A stretch of 64,000 bases of DNA. It comes from Acidobacteriota bacterium. Its GTDB lineage: Bacteria; Acidobacteriota; Terriglobia; Terriglobales; Acidobacteriaceae. The DNA lies in the NCBI GenBank assembly GCA_021778845.1, contig JAJYBU010000002.1:1-64000 (forward strand), read 5' to 3'. This document shows positions 8,968 through 17,682 of this stretch, piece after piece. The translations under genes and the position numbers were made by a program. A model generated the notes under the pieces. It was not told the origin of the DNA. It was given only the letters and a program-made list of their open reading frames with translations, and did no database searches. How positions within the stretch are numbered: the first letter of the stretch is position 1; every line of letters starts with the position of its first letter.

Positions 8968-9987
8968 ATGGCAGTCAAACACGATGACCCGGCAACGAGC
9001 ACGGTGGCCACGGTGCCGGTAACGCTCTACGGACGAGAACTCGGGCCGAACCGGAGGATTCCGCTGAACCTCGACTGGGTGGAAGAGGTACGGGTGAACA
9101 CCAGCGCCGTAGAACGACGCGCTGCCACCATTCCCGGCCGACGCAGCGTAAAAAAGGCCTGGCAGGCTGCGTGGTTGCTGCGCGCAATCGCCTGCATGGA
9201 TTTGACCACGCTGTCAGGAGACGACTCCGCTGACCGCGTCCGGAGATTGTGTGCGAAGGCTCGGCGACCGCTGCAAGATCATTTGGTGAAGGCTTTGGGG
9301 ATCGAGGAGTTGGGGCTGAAGGTCGGAGCGGTGTGCGTCTATCACGCGTTTGTAGAGACGGCCGTGAATGCCCTCAAAGGCTCTGGCATTCCGGTTGCAG
9401 CGGTGTCGACTGGCTTCCCTGCCGGGCTCTCGCCACTGGAGACGCGGGTGGCGGAGATTCGGCGGAGCGTCGAGGCCGGCGCCAGCGAGATCGACATCGT
9501 GATTACGCGCGCGCATGTTTTCAATGGCGAGTGGAACGCTCTCTACGATGAGGTCGCTGCGTTCAAGGAAGCCTGCGGGCCAGCGCACATGAAGTCGATT
9601 CTCGGCACCGGCGACCTCTCCACTTTGCGCAACGTCGCACGCGCCAGTTGGGTCGCCATGATGGCTGGCACTGACTTCATCAAGACCAGCACAGGCAAGG
9701 AGGCCGTGAACGCCACGTTACCAGTGAGCCTCGTGATGATCCGCGCGCTGCGGGAGTATGGAGAACGCACCGGCATGGCCGTCGGATTCAAGCCCGCCGG
9801 AGGGATTAAGACTGCCAAACAGGCCCTGGATTGGATGGCGACAATGAAGGATGAACTGGGGCGATCCTGGCTGGAACCTACGCTATTTCGGTATGGTGCG
9901 AGTTCGATGCTTGGAGACATTGAGCGGCAGTTGGAACACTTTGTTACGGGCCGCTACAGCGCCTCGTACCGCCATCCGATTGCGTAG
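8968..9987 (+). CDS. deoC: deoxyribose-phosphate aldolase
   Basis: DERA cleaves 2-deoxyribose 5-phosphate to acetaldehyde and glyceraldehyde 3-phosphate in the salvage of deoxynucleosides. The Schiff-base Lys is in FIKTSTGK (about residue 239), and the second, pKa-tuning Lys is in GFKPAGGIKT (about 275). The chain is about 339 residues from the ATG at 8968, longer than the compact 220-260-residue bacterial form and closer to the longer, eukaryote-like type. The frame is open back to a TTG at 8941, but the GGAGAG at 8958-8963 favours ATG 8968 (or 8965). The aldehyde dehydrogenase that begins 33 bases downstream is well placed to oxidise the acetaldehyde released. Confidence 0.93.
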   Translation: MAVKHDDPATSTVATVPVTLYGRELGPNRRIPLNLDWVEEVRVNTSAVERRAATIPGRRSVKKAWQAAWLLRAIACMDLTTLSGDDSADRVRRLCAKARRPLQDHLVKALGIEELGLKVGAVCVYHAFVETAVNALKGSGIPVAAVSTGFPAGLSPLETRVAEIRRSVEAGASEIDIVITRAHVFNGEWNALYDEVAAFKEACGPAHMKSILGTGDLSTLRNVARASWVAMMAGTDFIKTSTGKEAVNATLPVSLVMIRALREYGERTGMAVGFKPAGGIKTAKQALDWMATMKDELGRSWLEPTLFRYGASSMLGDIERQLEHFVTGRYSASYRHPIA

Positions 9988-10020
9988 CACTCAAAACAAT
10001 AACGGCGTAGAGGAGCAGGA

Positions 10021-12453
10021 ATGAGCAGCAGCATCGTGGAGAAGTTTCGGAGTATGGAATACGGCCCGGCACCCGAGGATGCGAGTGATGTCTATAGCTG
10101 GCTTGACGGACACAAGCGTACTTTCGGCCACTACATCGGCGGCAACTTCACCACGCCTGGCCAGCATAGCTTCACGACCGCCAACCCCGCTACCGGTGAA
10201 GCCCTCGCCACTATCGCAACAGCAACCACCGCCGATGTCGACGCCGCCGTAAATGCAGCTCGCGCTGCGCTGCCGGGCTGGCAGGGGCTAACGGGCCACC
10301 AGCGCGCGCGGTATCTCTATGCGCTAGCGCGGCAGGTGCAGAAGCATGCGCGGCGACTGGCTGTGCTGGAGACGCTGGACAATGGCAAGTGCATTCGCGA
10401 GTCGCGGGACATTGATATTCCGCTGGTGGCGCGGCATTTTTATCATCATGCCGGGTGGGCGCAATTGCTCGACGAAGAGTTCCCGGGCTACGCTCCCGTG
10501 GGTGTCGTCGGTCAGATTATTCCCTGGAACTTCCCTCTGCTGATGTTTGCGTGGAAGGTGGCGCCTGCGCTGGCTGCAGGTTGCACGGTGGTCATCAAGC
10601 CAGCGGAATACACGCCGCTGACGGCGCTCGCGTTTGCGGAGATCGCGTACGAGATTGGGCTTCCCAAGGGCGTTCTCAATGTCGTCAACGGTGATGGCAG
10701 GACGGGTGCGGCCATTGTCGAGCATCCCAACGTCGACAAGATTGCGTTCACCGGCTCCACCGAGGTTGGCCGCATCATCCGTGAGGCCACTGCGAAAACG
10801 TCGAAGAAACTCTCGCTCGAACTTGGCGGCAAGAGCCCGTTTATCATCTTCGACGACGCCGACCTGGACTCCGCCGTCGAGGGGTTGGTGGACGGCATCT
10901 GGTTCAACCAGGGGCAGGTGTGCTGCGCGGGATCACGTCTGCTGGTGCAGGAACGCATTGCCGAACGGCTCTACGAAAAAATTCGCGCGCGGATGGAAAC
11001 CCTCCGCATCGGCTCGCCGCTCGACAAGGCTATTGACATCGGCGCTATCGTGGATCAGGTGCAGTACGACCGCATCCAATCACTCGTCGACAAGGGCATT
11101 GCCGAGGGTGCATCGTGTCATCAACCCGACACGGATCTACCCGCGAAGGGCCTCTTCTTCAAGCCAACGCTGCTCACCGGCGTCACACCGAGTGCTACCG
11201 TTGCGCAGCAGGAGATCTTCGGACCGGTGCTTGTCGCAATGACCTTCCGTACTCCGGCAGAGGCCATCGAACTCGCGAACAACACCACCTACGGCCTCGC
11301 TGCCAGCATCTGGAGCGAGAATATTAATGTTGCGCTGGACGCAGCCGCACAGGTCAAGGCCGGCGTCGTCTGGGTGAACTCCGCCAACCTCTTCGACGCA
11401 GCGTGTGGCTTCGGAGGCTATCGCGAATCCGGTTACGGACGCGAGGGCGGCAAAGAGGGCATGTACGAATATCTCGAGCCCAAGTGGCTCCAGAACAAAC
11501 GGTATGCCGCGGCCGTCGTTGCACTGCCGGACCCCTCGCCAAATGCAAACACTCAAGAGCCCGATGCGGAGACCGATGGCTCCACATCTCCTGAAGACTT
11601 CGCAATCGATCGCACCGTCAAGCAGTACATTGGCGGCAAGCAGGTGCGGCCCGACTCTGGCTATACCTACACCGTGTATGGTGCCTTCGGTGACCACGCC
11701 GGCAGCCGCATCGGCCAAGCGCCGCTGGGCAATCGGAAGGACATTCGCAACGCCGTGGAGGCAGCGCATGCTGCGGGCAAGTGGGCAAAGACGACTGCAC
11801 ATGGCCGAGCGCAGGTGCTCTACTTCATCGCCGAAAACCTCGTGCAGCGCCGCGCGGAGTTCATCGCCAAGCTGACCGCATTCGTTGGCCCGGAACATGC
11901 TGCCATCGAACTCGACTACAGTGTCGAGCGCACCTTCGCCTACGCAGCGTGGGCTGATAAGTTTGAGGGTACGATCCACAACCCGCCCGCGCGCATGGTC
12001 ACGCTGGCGATGAAGGAGCCTGTTGGCACCGTTGGCATTCTCGCCCCGGATGAAGCACCGCTGCTCTCGCTGCTATCGCTCGTGCTCCCCGCAATCGCAA
12101 TGGGCAATACGGTCGTCGCCGTTCCGAGCGAGCGCGCGGCCATCCTGATGGGCGAGCTATATCAGGTCTTCGATACCAGCGATCTCCCCGGCGGCGTCGT
12201 GAATCTTGTTGCTGGCAACGCCAGTGAACTCGGCAAGACACTCGCCGAGCACGACGACGTCGATGCAATATGGAGCTTCCGCGACGAAGCCACCGCGTCC
12301 ATGGTGAAGTCCGCCTCCATCGGAAACCTGAAGCAAGTCTTCACTAACGATGGCCGCGATATCGACTGGTTCGATCCAGAACAGGCGCAAGGTCGCTGGT
12401 TCCTCCGCCACTCCACGCAGGTCAAGAACATCTGGGTGCCTTATGGCGAGTGA
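10021..12453 (+). CDS. ALDH16-type two-module aldehyde dehydrogenase
   Basis: The 810-residue chain holds a full aldehyde dehydrogenase followed by a second, ALDH-like module, the architecture of ALDH16. In the first module GQIIPWNFPLLM binds NAD, ELGGKSP (about 267) supplies the general base Glu, and NQGQVCCAGSR (about 301) the nucleophilic Cys. FGPVL and the SGYGREGG segment are also in place. After a linker near 500-525 the second module repeats the Rossmann features (GTVGILAPDEAPLLSL), but its Cys loop is absent, so it is non-catalytic. The ribosome-binding site AGGAGCAGGA lies directly before the ATG. The gene follows deoC by 33 bases, so acetaldehyde to acetate oxidation in deoxyribose breakdown is the likeliest role. 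The substrate itself is inferred from context. Confidence 0.9.
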   Translation: MSSSIVEKFRSMEYGPAPEDASDVYSWLDGHKRTFGHYIGGNFTTPGQHSFTTANPATGEALATIATATTADVDAAVNAARAALPGWQGLTGHQRARYLYALARQVQKHARRLAVLETLDNGKCIRESRDIDIPLVARHFYHHAGWAQLLDEEFPGYAPVGVVGQIIPWNFPLLMFAWKVAPALAAGCTVVIKPAEYTPLTALAFAEIAYEIGLPKGVLNVVNGDGRTGAAIVEHPNVDKIAFTGSTEVGRIIREATAKTSKKLSLELGGKSPFIIFDDADLDSAVEGLVDGIWFNQGQVCCAGSRLLVQERIAERLYEKIRARMETLRIGSPLDKAIDIGAIVDQVQYDRIQSLVDKGIAEGASCHQPDTDLPAKGLFFKPTLLTGVTPSATVAQQEIFGPVLVAMTFRTPAEAIELANNTTYGLAASIWSENINVALDAAAQVKAGVVWVNSANLFDAACGFGGYRESGYGREGGKEGMYEYLEPKWLQNKRYAAAVVALPDPSPNANTQEPDAETDGSTSPEDFAIDRTVKQYIGGKQVRPDSGYTYTVYGAFGDHAGSRIGQAPLGNRKDIRNAVEAAHAAGKWAKTTAHGRAQVLYFIAENLVQRRAEFIAKLTAFVGPEHAAIELDYSVERTFAYAAWADKFEGTIHNPPARMVTLAMKEPVGTVGILAPDEAPLLSLLSLVLPAIAMGNTVVAVPSERAAILMGELYQVFDTSDLPGGVVNLVAGNASELGKTLAEHDDVDAIWSFRDEATASMVKSASIGNLKQVFTNDGRDIDWFDPEQAQGRWFLRHSTQVKNIWVPYGE

Positions 12454-12559
12454 GTAACTCTGACCTCTTGCGACTCCCCACGATGTACGTCCTCCTGGCA
12501 GCCCTGGCTTCGTGCGAAGTCCCCGGTACGATGCTCATCCGGTAACGGCATCCTGCAGA

Positions 12560-13891
12560 TCAGCGCGTCGAGAACGTAATCTCGAGCTCCGTGTTTTTTG
12601 GGAACATGACCTCATGGCCGCGAGTAAGAAAGCGGAAGTAGACCGACTTCGCAAACGCATACGCTCCAATGCCGATCGCCAGGTCTCGACTGCCTACGCT
12701 GATTGCCACAACACGTGCCGCCAGCCCAAAGCCGTTAGACGCAACCGTCATGCTTGCTGTTGAAGGGCTCCCTCCACCGGCAGCCTGGCCCGGATCCGGA
12801 TCTGCACCTGCCGCGGCCGTTGCTGCAAGCAGCAGCGGTGCCACAAACCGGTGCTTGTCTGGATTCGCCTTCACATTGCCCTCGGAGTCGACCGAGAGAT
12901 TCTGCCCCGAGTTTCCCTCCGCTCCGGATACAGTTCCGTAGACCATCTGCTTCTGCTGCCCCACCGCTTGAATCGGATTTTTCACTCCGCGAATTGCGAA
13001 GCGTAACTGACCATTGCGGCCAAAGCTGCGCGCAGGCTTGCTAGTCGATACTAGCCCGTCCAACTCCGCACCTTCGGGCAAGATCATTTTGTGGTCCTTG
13101 TCGAACAGCGGAGTCGTGACCAGCGCGGTGACCAACTGGCCCTTCTTCGCAGTCTTCGAATCCAGAGACTCGGCCAGACGTGCATCGACGACTTTGCCGC
13201 TCAGGCTTGCGGAGTCCGACTCCCCAACCGGTGGCAGTGGCGGAAGCTCGAGCGTGACCGGCGCGGTTAGTTCCGCAACAAACTGGGTACCCGCCCAGAT
13301 GCGCTGCGGATGATAGGGGAGTTGGCCATAAAGCAGCCTGAGAGCGCGATCCTTTTTGTCCGGGCCGAAGAATGTCTCGTATGTATCGTGAACGGTTGCC
13401 TTGGCGGCATTGATGCCGCGACGAAACCACGAAGGCTTCTTTGTGCTCGTGAACCGTACCATCTGTGTCGAGCGGATCAGCGCGCGCGTGTCCAGTGGCA
13501 CCTCCACATTCGTTGCCGCAAGACGCACGCTGGTGAAGTCCACTACCGGGTCATGCAGCGGCGTCACATCGCCATTGAGGAGCGCCTGCTCACGAACTAT
13601 ATGATCCACCGGTACATACCCGACAACTTTACCCTGAACCGTGGAGCCGATCGGCAGCACTAGCCGGTCGCGCACATAGATCGGTTCTGTGAGTAAACCC
13701 ACCACGCTTGTTCCAGTGTGAAGATGCGCAGTCTGCGTGATACGAATGTGTAATGGAACGCCGCGTGGAATAACCACGCTCCCAGGCGCAGATGCAGCCT
13801 CTTTCACTGGCGCCTCCTGTTGCGCCTGCTCCTCCAGAGGAACCAGCGTCATCACCAGCGCAACGGCGAGATAGACCCATCCAATCTTCAT
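12560..13891 (-). CDS. secreted protein of unknown function with VirB10/TrbI-like repeats
   Basis: I do not recognise a named family. The 443-residue product starts with a signal peptide (residues 1-24, ending EEQAQQ). Two segments have the same pattern: about 55-80 (GLLTEPIYVRDRLVLPIGSTVQG) and about 235-260 (LVTTPLFDKDHKMILPEGAELDG). In each, a beta strand is followed by a hydrophobic-Pro-x-Gly turn, as seen in the periplasmic barrel of VirB10/TrbI proteins. No type IV secretion genes are nearby. A Gly/Ala-rich hydrophobic stretch (about 345-365) and another near 395-415 could be membrane-associated. It is convergent with the ALDH gene and lies 73 bases downstream of hemC on the same strand. 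Confidence 0.7.
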   Translation of the reverse strand: MKIGWVYLAVALVMTLVPLEEQAQQEAPVKEAASAPGSVVIPRGVPLHIRITQTAHLHTGTSVVGLLTEPIYVRDRLVLPIGSTVQGKVVGYVPVDHIVREQALLNGDVTPLHDPVVDFTSVRLAATNVEVPLDTRALIRSTQMVRFTSTKKPSWFRRGINAAKATVHDTYETFFGPDKKDRALRLLYGQLPYHPQRIWAGTQFVAELTAPVTLELPPLPPVGESDSASLSGKVVDARLAESLDSKTAKKGQLVTALVTTPLFDKDHKMILPEGAELDGLVSTSKPARSFGRNGQLRFAIRGVKNPIQAVGQQKQMVYGTVSGAEGNSGQNLSVDSEGNVKANPDKHRFVAPLLLAATAAAGADPDPGQAAGGGSPSTASMTVASNGFGLAARVVAISVGSRDLAIGIGAYAFAKSVYFRFLTRGHEVMFPKNTELEITFSTR

Positions 13892-13964
13892 GAATCCCAG
13901 TGTAGATCGCTAAACAAAGAACACCAATCTTCTTCGCTGATGATGCGGTTGCATCCTGCAAGTT

Positions 13965-14951
13965 TTACTCGCGCGTATTCTCCTCAAGTAATTCCTTCGC
14001 TCCGCGCGCAATCAACTCCTCCGCCACCGCCGCACCCAGGACCGCCGGCTCAGTCCCGACTGAAACCCGCTTTACCACATGTGCTGACTGCTCGCCATCT
14101 CGCGAAACCACCATTGCATGAAGATGCCACACATCATCGGCCCGATGACAAAAGGCTCCAAGCGGCAGTTGGCAGCCGCCCCCTAGCTCGTTGAGCACCG
14201 CGCGCTCCGCCTGAGTTGCATAGGCTGCATCGGGATCGTTCAGTGCCCGTACCGACTCGTAAATATACGGATCGCGCGCCGGGTCTTCGGTGTCGAGCGG
14301 GTGCTGCGGGCTGCGTGTTTCGAGTCCCAGCGCACCCTGACCTGGCGCGGGCGTCAGTTCATCCACGCTGAAGCGGTAGTGTACATGCTCGGTGCGTTCC
14401 AGCCGGTCGAGCCCCGCAGACGCGAGCACCAGCGCGTCTGCCTGCCCCTCCGACCACTTGCGCAACCGCGTGTCGATGTTCCCGCGCATCTCGACAAAGC
14501 GGATGTCGGGCCGCAGCGCGAGCAGCATGGCCTGACGTCGCGGACTGGTGGTAGCAATCCTCGCCTCCGAGGGCAGCATGTGCAACCCCCAATACTTCTC
14601 GCACACAAAGGCATCGCGCGCATCGACTCGCTGCGGAATGGCGGCCAACGTAAACCGCTCATGCAGCGTGGTCGGGAGGTCCTTCAGCGAGTGTACGGCA
14701 AGGTCGATCCTGCCAGCCGCCAGAGCGTCTTCGATCTCCTTGATGAAAATACCCTTCGCATCCAGCGGCGTTCCATCGTCGAAGGTCGCGGGCGTAACGA
14801 AACCCGGATCCTGCATGCGGTCGCCGACCGTGCGAATCACCTCAATCTCCACCCTGTGTCCACCGCTGCGAAGCTGTGCAGCAACATGGTTGGCCTGCCA
14901 CAAGGCAAGCTGCGAACCGCGCGAACCAATCCGAATCGTGTAGTTACTCAC
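13965..14951 (-). CDS. hemC: porphobilinogen deaminase (hydroxymethylbilane synthase)
   Basis: The enzyme joins four porphobilinogen molecules into hydroxymethylbilane, the substrate of HemD. The sequence shows the three-domain pattern: IRIGSRGSQLALWQA at the N-terminus, VHSLKDLPT (about 105) for substrate binding, and NELGGGCQLPLG (about 255), in which Cys carries the dipyrromethane cofactor. At 328 residues it is slightly longer than usual (about 310). The start codon is GTG at 14951. The divergent SCO1/SenC reading frame opens just two bases away, so its real start must lie further in. The hem genes of this window are close but not contiguous. Confidence 0.95.
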   Translation of the reverse strand: MSNYTIRIGSRGSQLALWQANHVAAQLRSGGHRVEIEVIRTVGDRMQDPGFVTPATFDDGTPLDAKGIFIKEIEDALAAGRIDLAVHSLKDLPTTLHERFTLAAIPQRVDARDAFVCEKYWGLHMLPSEARIATTSPRRQAMLLALRPDIRFVEMRGNIDTRLRKWSEGQADALVLASAGLDRLERTEHVHYRFSVDELTPAPGQGALGLETRSPQHPLDTEDPARDPYIYESVRALNDPDAAYATQAERAVLNELGGGCQLPLGAFCHRADDVWHLHAMVVSRDGEQSAHVVKRVSVGTEPAVLGAAVAEELIARGAKELLEENTRE

Positions 14952-15033
14952 AGTGGATAGGATACCTGTTCCGGGGCATCCTTCGCCACGCGACTCGCGT
15001 CCCAGCCGGGTTTACCATGGAAAATGTCAGAAG

Positions 15034-15915
15034 ATGGTGGACGTAGTGACGATGGGAATGCGATGTGCTCGGGCTCTTGCCTTTGTTGTTCTTGGATTAT
15101 GCAGTTTCCGCGGGCTTCACGCTCAGGGCTACGACGCGGATAAGCCGTTAGGTGCTGCCGCGCAGCAGACGCCCGCGTATCTGGCTCATGCAGGCATCGA
15201 GCAGCGCCTCGGGCAGCCCCTGCCCATGACCGCCGTCTTCACCGACGAGACCGGCCGCACCGGCCCGCTGAGCACGTGGTTCAGCAACAAGCCCGTCGTC
15301 ATAGCCGAGGTCTACTACAACTGCGTGATGCTCTGTCCGCAGGTGCAGCACGGCCTCGCCACCGGGCTTGGCCACACCACACTCAAACCCGGCCAGGACT
15401 ATCAGGTGCTCGTCTTCAGTATCGACACGATGGACAAGCCCACCGACGCGCTCGGTCAGAAGAACAAGTTCCTCAGCGAGGCGGGCTGGTCGAATAACCC
15501 CGAAGCCGCCAACGCCGTACACTTCCTGACCAGCGACCAGACCAGCATCAACGCGATCACCGGTGCCACTGGTTTCCAGTTCATCAGCGTACCCGGGCCT
15601 GACGGGAAGATGGACCAGTTCGCGCACTCGAGCGTCATTATGTTCGCCACCCCCGACGGCCGCATGTCCAAATACCTCTCGGGCATCGACTATCCCACGC
15701 GCGATCTGCGCATGGCGATCCTCGACGCGGGCAACAAGAGGATCAGCAATCCAGCCGATCTACTCATCCTCTACTGCTGCAACTACAGCCCGGAGGTCGG
15801 ACGCTACTCCGTGTCGGTGATTCGTATCCTTAGTCTGGCCGGAATGATCACGCTGGTGATCGTTGGTGGCATGATCTATCTGCTCACCCGCAAGCCCAAG
15901 GGGTCCACGAACTAG
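15034..15915 (+). CDS. SCO1/SenC family copper chaperone
   Basis: SCO proteins deliver copper to, or reduce, the CuA site of cytochrome c oxidase. The thioredoxin-like domain has the CxxxC copper motif in YYNCVMLCPQ, and a His in DQFAHSSV fits the third ligand. A signal-anchor (ALAFVVLGLCSFRGLHAQ) starts the protein. The C-terminal helix (about residues 265-285, LAGMITLVIVGGMIYLL) makes it membrane-bound, a form seen with respiratory operons. Starts at 15034, 15052 or 15058 are all possible; the frame opens at 14953 but overlaps the hemC promoter region. No oxidase genes are adjacent. It is convergent with the histidine kinase. Confidence 0.9.
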   Translation: MVDVVTMGMRCARALAFVVLGLCSFRGLHAQGYDADKPLGAAAQQTPAYLAHAGIEQRLGQPLPMTAVFTDETGRTGPLSTWFSNKPVVIAEVYYNCVMLCPQVQHGLATGLGHTTLKPGQDYQVLVFSIDTMDKPTDALGQKNKFLSEAGWSNNPEAANAVHFLTSDQTSINAITGATGFQFISVPGPDGKMDQFAHSSVIMFATPDGRMSKYLSGIDYPTRDLRMAILDAGNKRISNPADLLILYCCNYSPEVGRYSVSVIRILSLAGMITLVIVGGMIYLLTRKPKGSTN

Positions 15916-15957
15916 TCTCGCGCCGCTACCCTCTCATGTGCGAAACCTGCTTATTCC

Positions 15958-17436
15958 TTAGCAGACGCTCGGAAACTCGATTCGAAACTGCGTCGTTGCT
16001 CCGGAAGGCAGCCCACCCGGCTCCGTACTGCTGTGGGCAAAGATGCGGCCACCATTTTTCTCCACCAGCTCCCTCGTCACCCACAGCCCAATACCGGTAC
16101 CGACCTCTTCCTTGGTGCTGAAGAACGCCTCAAAGATCCTCGGCAGATGAATAGGGTCTATCCCTTCGCCGTTGTCCTCAATGACAAGCACCGCCTTCTC
16201 CTCTTCGCGTGCGATATGAATCGCAATACAGGCATGGTCCACTCCCACCGCGTCGGCCGCGTTGGCAATCAGGTTGGTCGCAATCTGCCGCAGTTCATGC
16301 GGCGCAATCATGATGCAGACATCCGGCTCATAGTGGCATTCAATCTTGACGTTCTTGGTCTCAAAACGGTGGTGAAAGATCGATAGCACTTCGTTGACGA
16401 CCTCGGCCATCTCCGTCTCATCGGCGCTTGCGCTGGTCCGAACAAATCCCAGCGTGAGGCGGGTGATATTGCTCAGCCGGGCCAGTTCGCGCTCAGCCGT
16501 CACCAGATACGACTGGGTGTCCACATCTAGAAACGGACTTGATCGTGCAAGATACAGCAGGTTCGTCACCGACTCCAGCGGATTGTTGATCTCGTGCGCG
16601 ACGGTCGATGCCAGTCGCCCCATTGCCGCCAGCTTCTCAGCGCGCACCAGTGCCGCCTCAGTCTTCTTGCGCTCCGTGATGTCCAGCGTCACGCCGCGCC
16701 ACACGCAGCGCCGTCCAGCAACGCGATTGCCTCGCATCTCCAGCGTGTGCACCTCTCCATTCGGCCACACCACGCGATGCTCAAATACCACCGGCTCCCA
16801 CGTATTCCGCATCAGTTGCATCAAATCGCGGAGCCGCTGATCATCTTCCGCATGTACCAGCGGAAGCAGCGACGGCAGTTCTTCGAGTTCGCTGTAAGGC
16901 CGACCGTACAACTGATAGCTGCCGCTATACCAACGCTCACTCCGTCCACTATCAAGATCCAGCGTCCAGCAAGCACACTTGCTGCTATTGAGCGATGCAA
17001 TCAGATCATCCGTGCGTTCCTGGAGTGCAACCAACGTCGTCTCCAGCTTCTCCTCCGAATGACGTCGCAGATTGATCATGAACCAGACCACGAACGCCGA
17101 AGCCACCAGCACCAGAATGTGCATGACCTCGAACTTGATCGACATGCTGCGTTCCGGCAGCAGAATCAGAAGGAGGCCTCGCGACAAAAGCGCCACAGCA
17201 ATCGTCAGCAGCGACGGAGCCAGTCCCCCCAGGAACCCAACGACGACGACCACAAGCAGATGCAGTGAGTAGGGTGTGCCTCGCAATACAGGCACCCGCT
17301 CCGTCAACACCGTCCCGATGATGGGCAGAACCACAGCTAGCACGAAGGCCAACCTGCGGCGCGACTGTTGGCCGTATCGTAACGGCGCAATGAGACTCAT
17401 TCTGCCTGCTCTCCTACCCCAATACCCTTGCATCAT
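15958..17436 (-). CDS. membrane PAS-domain sensor histidine kinase (orphan)
   Basis: The N-terminal 130 residues hold about four transmembrane helices in a DUF4118/KdpD-like arrangement. A PAS domain follows (about 165-275, ending in RGVTLDITERKK). The dimerisation domain has the phospho-acceptor His in STVAHEINNPLES (about 298), and the ATPase domain has N (NLIANAADA), G1 (DNGEGI) and G2 (GTGIGLW) boxes. It would autophosphorylate and pass phosphate to a response regulator, but no regulator gene is next to it, so it is an orphan. The start is uncertain among Met 1, 2 and 13; the third lies just before the first helix. The signal sensed is unknown. Confidence 0.9.
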   Translation of the reverse strand: MMQGYWGRRAGRMSLIAPLRYGQQSRRRLAFVLAVVLPIIGTVLTERVPVLRGTPYSLHLLVVVVVGFLGGLAPSLLTIAVALLSRGLLLILLPERSMSIKFEVMHILVLVASAFVVWFMINLRRHSEEKLETTLVALQERTDDLIASLNSSKCACWTLDLDSGRSERWYSGSYQLYGRPYSELEELPSLLPLVHAEDDQRLRDLMQLMRNTWEPVVFEHRVVWPNGEVHTLEMRGNRVAGRRCVWRGVTLDITERKKTEAALVRAEKLAAMGRLASTVAHEINNPLESVTNLLYLARSSPFLDVDTQSYLVTAERELARLSNITRLTLGFVRTSASADETEMAEVVNEVLSIFHHRFETKNVKIECHYEPDVCIMIAPHELRQIATNLIANAADAVGVDHACIAIHIAREEEKAVLVIEDNGEGIDPIHLPRIFEAFFSTKEEVGTGIGLWVTRELVEKNGGRIFAHSSTEPGGLPSGATTQFRIEFPSVC

Positions 17437-17682
17437 TCCAGACTAAGATTTTGACTGGAACATCTTGAGTTTACCTCAACAACATCAACGCTGGGCGACC
17501 CCAACTTCAACCGTCCCACTCAGTGTTAGAGATGTTTATCGTCCATTCCGCATATGTCATAAACCTACAGATCTTCGACACAACGTCCATGTGGCACGAC
17601 ATTCATAGACCGGCTGCCGCGGCCAGCGTCGTCTTAAATTGTATTGTCTGGAATGCTTCTGGAGTATAGACGCACAACATCC

